Under the pieces are notes generated by a model. That model was given only the letters and a program-made list of their open reading frames with translations, was not told where the DNA came from and made no database searches. A stretch of 44,350 bases of DNA, from assembly GCF_004361885.1 (NCBI RefSeq), contig NZ_SNWH01000021.1:1-44350 (forward strand). Direction: 5' to 3'. Positions 1 to 6,930 of the stretch are shown one piece after another; positions within the stretch are counted from its first letter, which is position 1; every line of letters begins with the position of its first letter. The position numbers were made by a program, and so were the translations under genes. The stretch comes from Halomonas ventosae. Its GTDB lineage: Bacteria > Pseudomonadota > Gammaproteobacteria > Pseudomonadales > Halomonadaceae.

Positions 1-22
1 GGCGCTCGTCGGAGTACTTCAT
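1..22 (-). CDS. Partial CDS at left edge, possible IS3-type transposase OrfA start
   Basis: On the minus strand an ATG at position 22 opens a frame reading MKYSDER before it leaves the window. A weak purine-rich stretch (cgagg) precedes it. From memory, short IS3-family OrfA proteins often start with MKYSDER- or MKYTDE-like residues, and the adjacent sequence is IS debris. Only seven codons are visible, so this is a pointer rather than an identification. Confidence 0.3.
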
Positions 23-48
23 CGGAACCTCGTCACGCCCCACAGGGT

Positions 49-210
49 TCAGAGTCTAACAGCCGCTGAGGCTCCAACTAGCTTGACAGTGGGGGGGAAA
101 CGACCGTCGAGGCTGTCGACGCCGGCAAGCTCGATGCACTGGCCGATGATCGAGAGGCCGGCATGGCTGGTGAGGGTGCGACCACTGGCGCGGAATTTGA
201 CGTTGGGCAT
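49..210 (-). pseudogene. Truncated transposase N-terminus, IS1380-like
   Basis: A 53-codon minus-strand frame starts at ATG 208-210 and ends at TGA 49-51. Its first ~40 residues (FRASGRTLTSHAGLSIIGQC, then IELAGVD) resemble the N-terminus of IS1380-family transposases, where a TSHAGL-IGQ segment precedes the first helical region. After about residue 40 the resemblance stops and the frame ends within 14 codons, as if the element were cut by another insertion. The start of a second element (position 22) lies just beyond. The family call is from memory of the motif; the truncation is seen directly. Confidence 0.45.
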
Positions 211-325
211 GGTAGGCTACGGGTGAAGGGCTGGTTGAGCTATATTGCCATGCAGGTCAGTGGGTTAGAAGTGTTTTTAGGTACCGGGCTCACGGATTCA
301 GGACACAGTCTGCTAGACTCGTCCC
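211..325. other. Intergenic stretch between IS remnant and toxin gene
   Basis: This is the upstream region of the toxin gene at 326. It is more AT-rich than the flanking chromosome (for example a GTGTTTTTAGGT tract). I see no convincing promoter and only a poor ribosome-binding site before ATG 326. It may include the outer end of the truncated IS, but I could not identify a terminal repeat. Confidence 0.3.
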
Positions 326-598
326 ATGAAGCAAATTAACTGGAATGCTGAAAAGAACCAGCAGTTGATGAGCGAGCGCGGAGTTTCCTTCGAAGATGTC
401 CTGTTTGCTCTTCAGTCTGGTGGTTTACTTGATGATGGACCTCACCCCAACAGGGACAAGTATCCGAATCAACGCCTGCTTGTGGTTCGGATTGACGATT
501 ACGCCTGGCTGGTGCCGTACGTCGAGAATGATAGAGAGATCTTTCTCAAAACGGTCATCCCCAGTCGCAAGGCCACCAAGACATTTCTAGGGGGGTAG
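326..598 (+). CDS. BrnT-family toxin of a type II toxin-antitoxin module
   Basis: A 90-residue protein opening with INWNAEKN and then RGVSFEDVLFAL. This matches the BrnT pattern: a short 'W-x-x-K-N' start, then G-V-S-F-E-(D/E)-V, then a compact basic RNase-like fold. Family members are mRNA-cleaving toxins related to RelE. It ends one base before the start of a CopG-like antitoxin gene at 600, the toxin-first order typical of brnTA. The ribosome-binding site is weak, which is common for toxin genes. No frame damage is visible. The subfamily is inferred from motifs only. Confidence 0.7.
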   Translation: MKQINWNAEKNQQLMSERGVSFEDVLFALQSGGLLDDGPHPNRDKYPNQRLLVVRIDDYAWLVPYVENDREIFLKTVIPSRKATKTFLGG

Positions 599-599
599 C

Positions 600-902
600 A
601 TGGCCAAGACCAAATTGGATCCCGAAGAGCAAGAGCTGCTGGAGGCATACGAATCCGGGGAGTTCGAGTCAGATCTGGATGCCGATCGTCGAGAGTACCT
701 GACGAAGGCAGCGGAAGAAACGTTTAAGAAAGATAAGCGGATAAATATACGCATCTCCAGTCGCGACCTGGAGGCACTTCAACGTCGGGCGTTGGAAGAG
801 GGGCTTCCTTACCAGTCCCTCGTTTCTAGTGTCCTGCACAAGTATGTTTCCGGCGGCCTCAAGGACATCTCTGCTAACAAGTCAGGCCAGCGGACGCGCT
901 AA
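600..902 (+). CDS. CopG/BrnA-like ribbon-helix-helix antitoxin
   Basis: A 100-residue acidic protein. The N-terminal half is rich in Asp/Glu (EEQELLEAYESGEFESDLDA). The C-terminal half reads KDKRINIRISSRDLEALQRR, then EEGLPYQSLVSSVLHKY, a ribbon-helix-helix DNA-binding signature with a strand followed by two helices. The gene starts one base after the toxin stop and has a G-rich Shine-Dalgarno (GGGGGG) inside the toxin end, so the two are co-translated. The expected role is to neutralise the toxin and repress their shared promoter. It appears intact. Confidence 0.72.
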   Translation: MAKTKLDPEEQELLEAYESGEFESDLDADRREYLTKAAEETFKKDKRINIRISSRDLEALQRRALEEGLPYQSLVSSVLHKYVSGGLKDISANKSGQRTR

Positions 903-941
903 TGCGCGCCGCTGCCTTCTGCGTTATGCAAAGCGTTCGCC

Positions 942-967
942 TTGACGTACGTACCTATAGGCGTACG
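942..967. promoter_or_regulatory. Promoter/operator candidate for the yefM-yoeB relic
   Basis: TTGACG (942-947) resembles a -35 box. It overlaps an imperfect inverted repeat with CGTACG-type arms around a central CCTATAGG (about 945-967). Palindromes with a GTAC core upstream of the antitoxin are the usual YefM autoregulatory sites. It sits 34-59 bases before ATG 1001. The repeat is seen in sequence; its role is inferred. Confidence 0.4.
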
Positions 968-1000
968 CTTAGTGGGAATTGAACATGCAAGAGGTGCGTC

Positions 1001-1242
1001 ATGACCGGAATCACAGCAACTGAGGCACGCAGCAACCTTTATCGGTTAATTGACGAGACCGCCGAATCCCATCAACCTATCGTCATAATGGGCAAGCGGA
1101 AAAAAGCCGTCCTGGTTTCGAGGAAGATTGGTTCGCAATCCAGGAAACACGTTATCTGCTCTCTATACCCCGTATGCGGGAGTCTGTTCGTGAGGGTATG
1201 GAAATCACGGTGGGTAAATGCGATGAGGAGCTGGACTGGTGA
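1001..1242 (+). pseudogene. yefM: YefM/Phd-family antitoxin, frameshifted
   Basis: The first 40 codons encode a typical YefM/Phd start (ITATEARSNLYRLIDE, then PIVIMGKRKKAVLVS). Reading then leaves the family. In the next frame from base 1120 the expected continuation appears: EEDWFAIQETRYLLSIP, then a tail ending CDEELDW with TGA at 1240-1242. A single missing base around 1118-1120 explains the break. The intended stop overlaps the GTG start of the yoeB-like frame by the usual GTGA, showing the original operon arrangement. The unrepaired frame runs to 1348 and gives a meaningless tail. A sequencing error cannot be excluded, but the damaged partner supports real decay. Confidence 0.75.
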
Positions 1243-1457
1243 CATGGAAGTTGGTTTACATCAAGCAAGTCCAGAAAGATGCAAAGAAGTTAACCTCCAG
1301 CGGCCTCAAACCAAAAGCTCAGGAACTGTTAGCGCTGATAGCGAATGATCCATACCGCAAGCCGTCTGCGTTTGAGAAGCTTATTGGTGATCTTGCAGGG
1401 GCCTATTCATGCCGCATCAATATAAACCATTGGCTGTTTATGCATCGAGTGGTATAG
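1239..1457 (+). pseudogene. yoeB: YoeB-like toxin, truncated
   Basis: The frame starts at GTG 1239 and overlaps the reconstructed antitoxin stop. It encodes WKLVYIKQVQKDAKKL, then a stretch containing FEKLIGDLAGAYSCRIN, which is classic YoeB/Txe sequence. It ends after 72 codons. The usual 84-90-residue family continues past the 'INIQHRLVY' strand to a C-terminal W-T-H-Y motif carrying catalytic His/Tyr; here the conserved His-Arg reads His-Trp and the C-terminus is lost. Traces of a shifted continuation (…TGTGGGTC…) follow. It is very likely an inactive toxin relic. Confidence 0.72.
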
Positions 1458-1526
1458 GTTTTTCCTGTGGGTCGAGTTGACCCGTTGGATCACTCCTTTG
1501 AATCGGTTTGCGTCTGGGAGCTTAAG

Positions 1527-2897
1527 ATGCTGGAACTCTACTTGATGCGCCATGCCAAGGCCAAACGGGCGCAAGGTGGCATGGCCGATCATCAGCGGCC
1601 ATTACGCAAGCGGGGCAGGCGGCAAGCGGCCGCCATGGCACACGCGCTACAGCGCTGGCAGGCGCTGGAGGGCGAGATCCACGTCAGTGATGCGGCGCGT
1701 ACGCGGGAGACCCTTGACGAGATCGCCAAGCAGCTTTCTGAACCCTCCCTGGTCGAACGGGCGTGCTTTGATGAGGCCCTCTACACTTTCGATGCCCAGG
1801 CGCTGCTGGCGTGGTTGAAAGCCCTGCCAGACGAGGTTGAGAGAGTGCTGGTGATCGGCCACAACCCGGCGCTGCTGGAGTTGGCCCGTTGGCTCTGCGC
1901 GGAGGCTCCCAGCGAGCTCACCACCGGCAGCCTGTTGCACCTTTCATTGCCGGATACGCCTTGGCAGTCGCTGGAACACCATGCTGCGGAGAACGTGAAC
2001 TGCCTGACACCGGAGCAGGCCAGTCATGCACTCTTCAAGCGCAAGGCCCCTGCGAAACCGTCCCTGCACAAGGCCAGCCTGGCCAAGCGCATTCGCGGTC
2101 AGCTGGAGCACCAGTATCTGATGGTCAGGGTCCTGGAGCCGGGGGTGGCGGCCGGTATCGACCCCGAATTCCTGCACCAGTATCGGGTCAACCTGCGCCG
2201 CAGTCGTGCGATCGGCCAGTCCGTGTGGGCTGCCATCAAGGTGCCCGGCTTGAAGAAGCGCTTGAAACACCTCAAGCACCGCGCCCAGGCCACCAGTGAC
2301 CTGCGTGACCTGGATGTCTTTCTGGAAAGCCTGAGCGAGGCCCCGCCGCCGCTGACATCATATTCCTGTCAGGCCCTCGAGCGTTGGTTGCTGAACCGCC
2401 GAGACGAGGAGCATGCTGCGCTTTGCCAACAGCTGGTCACCCCCGACTATGCCGAGGAGATGCAGGCCTGGCGGGACTTTATCTCCTCCGGGAACTTTCG
2501 CAAGATCCTGCGCAAGCTTTCGTCGGAGCGCATCGAGGCGGTACTGGCCGAGCGCATCGCCCGTCATGATAGCGACCTGGCAGCCCTCTCCAGCGACTCC
2601 CCTGACGCAGCTTTCCACGAGCTGCGCAAGGTCGTCAAACGTATCCGCTATCTGGCCGAGCTGGACCCGAAACGCCACCGTACTTTCCTGTCGAAATTGA
2701 AGCGCCGTCAGAGTCTGCTCGGCGACATTCAGGACTTGTGTACGCGACAGGCCTGGATCGAGGCCTTCAGTGCAAGTTCTCGCAACGCTCCCAGGCGGGT
2801 GCAGGAGTGTGCTGCCTGGCGCGGCGCCCTCGAGAAGCAGAAGCACTCGCTGCGAGAAGATGTGGTGGCGCTGGCGCCACTGACAGACGTTTACTGA
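1527..2897 (+). CDS. SixA-type histidine phosphatase fused to a CHAD domain
   Basis: A 456-residue protein. ATG 1527 is chosen over the more upstream start of the same frame because it has a GGGAG ribosome-binding site and begins directly with the phosphatase strand (LELYLMRHAKA). Residues ~1-165 form a phosphohistidine phosphatase of the histidine-phosphatase superfamily: RH at 8-9, the SDAARTRET arginine region near 58-60, and the second catalytic His in GHNP (112). Residues ~180-450 form a CHAD domain, an alpha-helical fold with conserved His and many Arg/Lys (LHQYRVNLRRSRA; FHELRKVVKRIRYL) known to bind inorganic polyphosphate. The protein looks cytoplasmic and monocistronic. The fusion suggests polyphosphate-linked localisation or control of a phosphohistidine phosphatase; that is inference. 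Confidence 0.85.
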   Translation: MLELYLMRHAKAKRAQGGMADHQRPLRKRGRRQAAAMAHALQRWQALEGEIHVSDAARTRETLDEIAKQLSEPSLVERACFDEALYTFDAQALLAWLKALPDEVERVLVIGHNPALLELARWLCAEAPSELTTGSLLHLSLPDTPWQSLEHHAAENVNCLTPEQASHALFKRKAPAKPSLHKASLAKRIRGQLEHQYLMVRVLEPGVAAGIDPEFLHQYRVNLRRSRAIGQSVWAAIKVPGLKKRLKHLKHRAQATSDLRDLDVFLESLSEAPPPLTSYSCQALERWLLNRRDEEHAALCQQLVTPDYAEEMQAWRDFISSGNFRKILRKLSSERIEAVLAERIARHDSDLAALSSDSPDAAFHELRKVVKRIRYLAELDPKRHRTFLSKLKRRQSLLGDIQDLCTRQAWIEAFSASSRNAPRRVQECAAWRGALEKQKHSLREDVVALAPLTDVY

Positions 2898-2994
2898 GAA
2901 TCGCTCAAGCGCTGACCAACTTCGCTCGGCTGATGGCGTTGCCTATCGACCCCCACCGGGATCGACGCCGGAATGCAGCTGTTCAGGAGTCCCC

Positions 2995-3705
2995 ATGCCG
3001 ACGGTACGTCTTCACGACTGGAACCTCGCCCCTGTTGATGCCATCGCCCTGCAGAAGCGCCTGGCCGGGTGCGTGGAGCGGACCGATCGCCTGGATCCGG
3101 TTCGCCATCTCGCCGGCGTGGATATCGGCTTCGAGCAGAATGGTGCGATCACCCGGGCGGCGGTGGTGGTGCTGGCCTGGCCGCCGGGTGCGTCAGGCGA
3201 GTTCGAGCCGGCCACCCTGGAGCTGGAGATAGTGGAGCAGGTGGTGCATCGCGAGCCGACGCGCATGCCCTATGTGCCGGGGCTGCTGTCGTTTCGCGAG
3301 GTGCCGGCGGCACTGGCGGCCTTCGACCAACTAACGGTGACGCCGCAACTGGTGATGGTGGACGGCCAGGGCATCGCCCATCCGCGGCGCATCGGTGTGG
3401 CCAGCCACCTGGGGCTTTGGCTCGACCTGCCCACCATCGGTGTGGCCAAGTCGCGGCTGTGTGGCCGCCACGGCGAGCCCGGGCCGGCGCGGGGCAACTG
3501 GACGCCGCTGGTGGATGGTCCGCAGGACGAAGTGATCGGCGCGGTGCTACGCTCGCGGGTGAAGGTGAAACCGATTTTCGTCTCGCCTGGGCACCGGGTG
3601 TCGTTGCCCACGGCGCTCGAGTGGGTCACGGCCTGCCTGGGGCGTACCAAGCTGCCAGAGCCGACCCGGCTGGCTGATCGCCTGGCCTCGCGGCGGGGCG
3701 AGTAG
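2995..3705 (+). CDS. nfi: Endonuclease V (deoxyinosine 3' endonuclease)
   Basis: A 236-residue protein with the full endonuclease V signature: the first catalytic Asp in AGVDIGF (D43), the wedge motif MPYVPGLLSFRE (91-102, with Tyr93 and Glu102), and the metal-binding Asp in VMVDGQGIAHPR (D123). Endonuclease V cuts DNA one nucleotide 3' of hypoxanthine (deaminated adenine) and starts alternative excision repair. Length fits the bacterial family (about 220-240). It stands alone on the plus strand between the SixA-CHAD gene and a DUF1415 gene, 97 bases after the former. Confidence 0.95.
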   Translation: MPTVRLHDWNLAPVDAIALQKRLAGCVERTDRLDPVRHLAGVDIGFEQNGAITRAAVVVLAWPPGASGEFEPATLELEIVEQVVHREPTRMPYVPGLLSFREVPAALAAFDQLTVTPQLVMVDGQGIAHPRRIGVASHLGLWLDLPTIGVAKSRLCGRHGEPGPARGNWTPLVDGPQDEVIGAVLRSRVKVKPIFVSPGHRVSLPTALEWVTACLGRTKLPEPTRLADRLASRRGE

Positions 3706-3782
3706 GAGCTGGCCGCCTGGCTATATGGCCATGCCGGGTTTTGTTTCTTTCATTCGCTCACTTCCTTTTGACCGAGGCGACC

Positions 3783-4328
3783 ATGACTGCATTTTCCGAT
3801 CCACTTGTCGCCACCCGTGCCTGGGTGGAGAGCTTCGTGGTTGCCCGCGACGTCTGCCCCTTTGCCGGTCGCGAGGTGGCTCGCGAGCGCATCCGCTACC
3901 TGGCGGTGCCGGCCCGAGATCGTGAGGCGGCATTGCTGGCGCTGTTCGATGCCTGCCGCCACCTGGATGAGACGTCCGAGGTGGAGACCACCCTGCTGGT
4001 GCTCAGCGAGGGGCTCGACGACTTCGACGACTACCTGGATCTGCTGGAGGTCGCCGAGGCGCTGCTGGCCGAGCAAGGCTATGAAGGCACCTACCAGCTG
4101 GCGAGCTTCCACCCCGACTATGTCTTCGCTGATACCCAGCCGGACGATCCTGCCAATTTTACCAACCGTTCGCCCTTCCCGATGTGGCATCTGCTGCGCG
4201 AGGCAAGCGTGGAGCGGGCCCTGGCCTACCACCCGGACCCGGCAGGCATTCCCGAGGGCAATATCGCGGCGATGCGTGCGCTGGGCCACCCGTCCCTCTT
4301 CGCTGCCCTGGCCAGGTTACGCGGCTAG
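3783..4328 (+). CDS. DUF1415 family protein
   Basis: A 181-residue cytoplasmic protein whose whole length looks like the DUF1415 family: an N-terminal TRAWVESFVV followed by CPFAG, a central LVLSEGLDDFDDYLDLLE, then a FHPDYVF-DTQPDDPANFTNRSP block, and a C-terminal arginine-rich end. ATG 3783 follows a GAGG ribosome-binding site; the frame is open further upstream to 3741 but without a better start. The conserved Cys, His, Asp and Asn residues suggest an enzyme or metal-binding site, but the function of the family is not established to my knowledge. Confidence 0.85.
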   Translation: MTAFSDPLVATRAWVESFVVARDVCPFAGREVARERIRYLAVPARDREAALLALFDACRHLDETSEVETTLLVLSEGLDDFDDYLDLLEVAEALLAEQGYEGTYQLASFHPDYVFADTQPDDPANFTNRSPFPMWHLLREASVERALAYHPDPAGIPEGNIAAMRALGHPSLFAALARLRG

Positions 4329-4560
4329 GTGGCAGCGCCGAGCCTAGACAATATCCAGTGGCGGCTTACGGCTCGGCGCCGGAATGCATGCTGGGGGAAG
4401 CCGGCATGGGAGTCTCCTGTCGTCAGCCTTCCTGACATAGTTTTCATTGAATCTGGGCGCTGGCCCTCACCGATACAATCGACCTTGTGTCGGGGCTCGG
4501 ATAGCTCCATGGTATAGGGTGTAGCGGTAATGGTTCATTCCTCAACGAGAAGGAGACGAC
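4329..4560. other. Intergenic region upstream of osmC
   Basis: This 232-base gap separates the DUF1415 gene from osmC. It contains a TATAGG-like -10 candidate near 4513 and a clear GAAGGAG ribosome-binding site just before ATG 4561. I found no terminator with a T-run and no RNA gene. The minus-strand open frame here (4325-4510) has no recognisable protein features. Confidence 0.4.
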
Positions 4561-4992
4561 ATGAGCATCCACAAATCCGGCAGCGCCGTCTGGCAGGGAG
4601 GCCTCAAGGATGGCAAGGGGACGGTATCCACCCAGAGCGGCGTGATCCAGGATATTCCCTACAGCTTCGCCAAGCGCTTCGAGGGTGAGGCGGGGTCCAA
4701 CCCTGAGGAGCTGATCGGCGCCGCTCATGCCAGCTGCTACTCCATGGCACTCTCCATGATCCTGGGCGAGGACGGCCTGACGGCCGAGCGTATCGACACC
4801 GAGGCCAAGGTAACGCTGGATCAGGTTGAGGGCGGATTCGCGATTACCAAGGTGCATCTGAGCACCGTGGCGAAGATTCCCGATACCGACGAAGCGACCT
4901 TCAAGGCGGCGGCCGACAAAGCCAAGGCGGGGTGTCCGGTCTCCAAGCTGTTCAATGCCGAGATCACCCTGGATGCCAAGCTGGAAAACTGA
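4561..4992 (+). CDS. osmC: OsmC-type peroxiredoxin (organic hydroperoxide reductase)
   Basis: A 143-residue protein with the OsmC fold pattern. The two redox cysteines are Cys59 in GAAHASCYSMALS and Cys125 in AGCPVSKLF, the spacing expected of OsmC/Ohr proteins. The N-terminus (KSGSAVWQGGLKDGKG) matches E. coli OsmC rather than Ohr. It reduces organic hydroperoxides through its cysteine pair in the cytoplasm and is usually induced by osmotic or stationary-phase stress, fitting for a halophile. An excellent ribosome-binding site (AGAAGGAG) precedes ATG. Confidence 0.92.
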   Translation: MSIHKSGSAVWQGGLKDGKGTVSTQSGVIQDIPYSFAKRFEGEAGSNPEELIGAAHASCYSMALSMILGEDGLTAERIDTEAKVTLDQVEGGFAITKVHLSTVAKIPDTDEATFKAAADKAKAGCPVSKLFNAEITLDAKLEN

Positions 4993-5031
4993 ACTTGGCG
5001 CCGGTCGCATGGGCTAAAGCATGCTGAATAG

Positions 5032-5061
5032 CGCCGGTGCCGCCGCAAGGTGGCTCCGGCG
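5032..5061. terminator. Hairpin between convergent genes, possible bidirectional terminator
   Basis: CGCCGG (5032-5037) pairs with CCGGCG (5056-5061). The inner GCCGCC/GGTGGC arms pair with one G-T around a GCAA tetraloop. It lies between the convergent osmC and amidotransferase genes. The T-tract after it is poor (TCTTGTT), so efficiency is uncertain. Confidence 0.5.
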
Positions 5062-5101
5062 TCTTGTTGGAGAAGGGAGTAGCTGCCTGCTCTGGGCCGG
5101 G

Positions 5102-5788
5102 CTACGGCGTAGGCATGCTGCGCTGGGCAGCAGCCACCAGGGCGCGGATTAGCCGTTGCTGGGGGCGGTTGAAGATCAGCCACTCGGGATGCCACTGCAC
5201 GCCGATCAGGAACTCATGATCGCGGGATGCGATGCCCTGCACCAGGCCATGGCGATCCCGGGCGACGATCTCGATGCCTGTCCCGGTGCGTTGCACAGCC
5301 TGGTGGTGCAGGCTGTTGATACGACACCAGCTTACTTTGAGGATGCGATGCAACTGGCTGTCGGCAACGATGTCCACGGTCTTGCGGGGCAGCACGGTGC
5401 GTCGCCGCTTGAGCCCTTCATGGGTGGTGTAGATGTCTGGGTCCAGGGTGCCGCCCTGGTAGATATTGATCAGCTGGGCGCCGCGGCAGATACCCAGCAC
5501 CGGCTTGCCCAGCGGAATGAAGTGTTTTAGCAGCTCGAGCTCGAGCTCATCGCGCTGTGGGTCGACGCGCACATCCAGCTGTACCTCGGCATCGTAGAGG
5601 TGGGCCTGGATGTCGTCGCCGCCGCCGATAATCAGGCCATCGAGCGTCTCCGGGAAAGGACGTGAGGGCGATAGCCGCCGCGGTCGGCCACCATGGCGCC
5701 AAACGGCAAACCAGTCGAACCACCAGGCGATCCGGCTTTTGGCATCGGAGGTGGTGATGCCGATCAAGGGGCGTTTGTTGCCGCTCAT
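5102..5788 (-). CDS. Class I glutamine amidotransferase, PuuD-like (amidoligase partner)
   Basis: A 228-residue protein starting at ATG 5788, whose ATGA overlaps the amidoligase stop by four bases. Longer upstream frames exist but would cover the partner gene. It has the class I GATase triad: nucleophile Cys101 in LGICRGAQLIN and His200/Glu202 in GVQWHPEW, plus the GLIIGGGDD strand typical of the gamma-glutamyl-GABA hydrolase (PuuD/peptidase C26) subfamily. It hydrolyses gamma-glutamyl amides or supplies ammonia. Translational coupling with an ATP-dependent amidoligase suggests that it removes or edits the amide linkage the partner makes; the substrate is unknown. Confidence 0.85.
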   Translation of the reverse strand: MSGNKRPLIGITTSDAKSRIAWWFDWFAVWRHGGRPRRLSPSRPFPETLDGLIIGGGDDIQAHLYDAEVQLDVRVDPQRDELELELLKHFIPLGKPVLGICRGAQLINIYQGGTLDPDIYTTHEGLKRRRTVLPRKTVDIVADSQLHRILKVSWCRINSLHHQAVQRTGTGIEIVARDRHGLVQGIASRDHEFLIGVQWHPEWLIFNRPQQRLIRALVAAAQRSMPTP

Positions 5789-6780
5789 TGGCGAGATACC
5801 CAGCGGCGCAGGCGGGTCAGCCAGCGGCGCGGTGCGGATGGACGGTGGCGGGCGAGAAACTGCGCGCTGCGCTCGGCCAGGGTCTCCGGGGTAGTGGCCA
5901 GTCGTTCGACCTCCAGCCAGCGGTTCCACTCCGTGACTGCCCCCCAGCCGGGTTCCGAGAGCTGGGCATTAGGCAGGCGGTAATGGAAGGTCGGGCGTGC
6001 CTTGACCAGCTTGTTGCTCAGCAGCGCATGGGTATGGTCGGGGCGTAGATAGGCGAACAACGGGAAGAGATCCAGCTCGCGATTGCGGGTCGGGTTGTCG
6101 GCTAGGTAGTCGTCGATCAGGGTGTCGAGGTTCGGATCATAGTCCGGGTCGAGCACCCTCAGGGCGTAGGCCCGGGGAAAGGGGTTGGCATGTGGCAGCA
6201 CCTCGCGGGTGATGTCCACGTGGATCTGTTCGCGCAGCCAGGCGGCGCTCAGCAGGTAGGCGCGCAGGTAGGCCAGCAGGCTTTCGACCTCGAAGTGTGC
6301 TACCTCAGGGTTGAGGTGCAGGCCAAAGCCGTAGAGCAGGCTTGCCTCGGTGCCCTTGGCTCCATGCAGGCGCAGCCCCTCGATGAGAACGTCGAGGTCG
6401 TCCAGTTCGTGCCAGGGCACCGGCGGGCAGACGATCTCGGTGGGTACCAGGCCGGTGACCACGTCACCGATCAGCTCTCGGGTGCGGGCGTGGAAGTCCA
6501 GGCGCATGCGCGCCCATTCACTGTCGCCGGCGGCCTCGGCCTCTACCAAGGCCTGGTCCGGGTGGGCATACTGGGTGTCGAGTTCGATGCCGAAGTTGCC
6601 CCAGCGGCTGCCGGTGACCTTCAGGCGATGAGGACTATCTCCTTCGATTTCACCACCGAACAGCCGGCACACTAACTCGGCCGTCTGACGCGGCGGGAGG
6701 CCGGCGAACTCAATTTCGACGCCGACGCGACGCGACTCGCCGTCGGTATTGCAGGGTTCGGGTGGCGGTTGCGGCGTCAT
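5785..6780 (-). CDS. Amidoligase family protein (Amidoligase_2-like)
   Basis: A 331-residue protein. ATG 6780 is chosen because it has a CAGGAT-type ribosome-binding site and immediately precedes the conserved core; the open frame extends to 6966 but would overlap the MscS gene start. Family marks include RRVGVEIEFAG (residues ~18-28), a FGIELDTQY segment, EIVCPPVPW, and a GFGLHLNPEV histidine-asparagine motif. These are the glutamine-synthetase-fold features of the COOH-NH2 ligase group described from comparative genomics. The enzyme should use ATP to join a carboxylate and an amine. It is coupled to a glutamine amidotransferase downstream, a known pairing of unknown product. Confidence 0.82.
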   Translation of the reverse strand: MTPQPPPEPCNTDGESRRVGVEIEFAGLPPRQTAELVCRLFGGEIEGDSPHRLKVTGSRWGNFGIELDTQYAHPDQALVEAEAAGDSEWARMRLDFHARTRELIGDVVTGLVPTEIVCPPVPWHELDDLDVLIEGLRLHGAKGTEASLLYGFGLHLNPEVAHFEVESLLAYLRAYLLSAAWLREQIHVDITREVLPHANPFPRAYALRVLDPDYDPNLDTLIDDYLADNPTRNRELDLFPLFAYLRPDHTHALLSNKLVKARPTFHYRLPNAQLSEPGWGAVTEWNRWLEVERLATTPETLAERSAQFLARHRPSAPRRWLTRLRRWVSRQ

Positions 6781-6930
6781 GACGGCATCCTGTAGGGCAT
6801 GTTGTCGGCAGCCTACCATACTGCCGCGGTAATCATGGAGTCGGCCTGGCCACGTGCTACTTTCCCCCTCGCCAGCCAGCCCATAGCATAACCAGATACT
6901 CGGGAGAGGAGATGTTAGGGAGTCGAGAGA

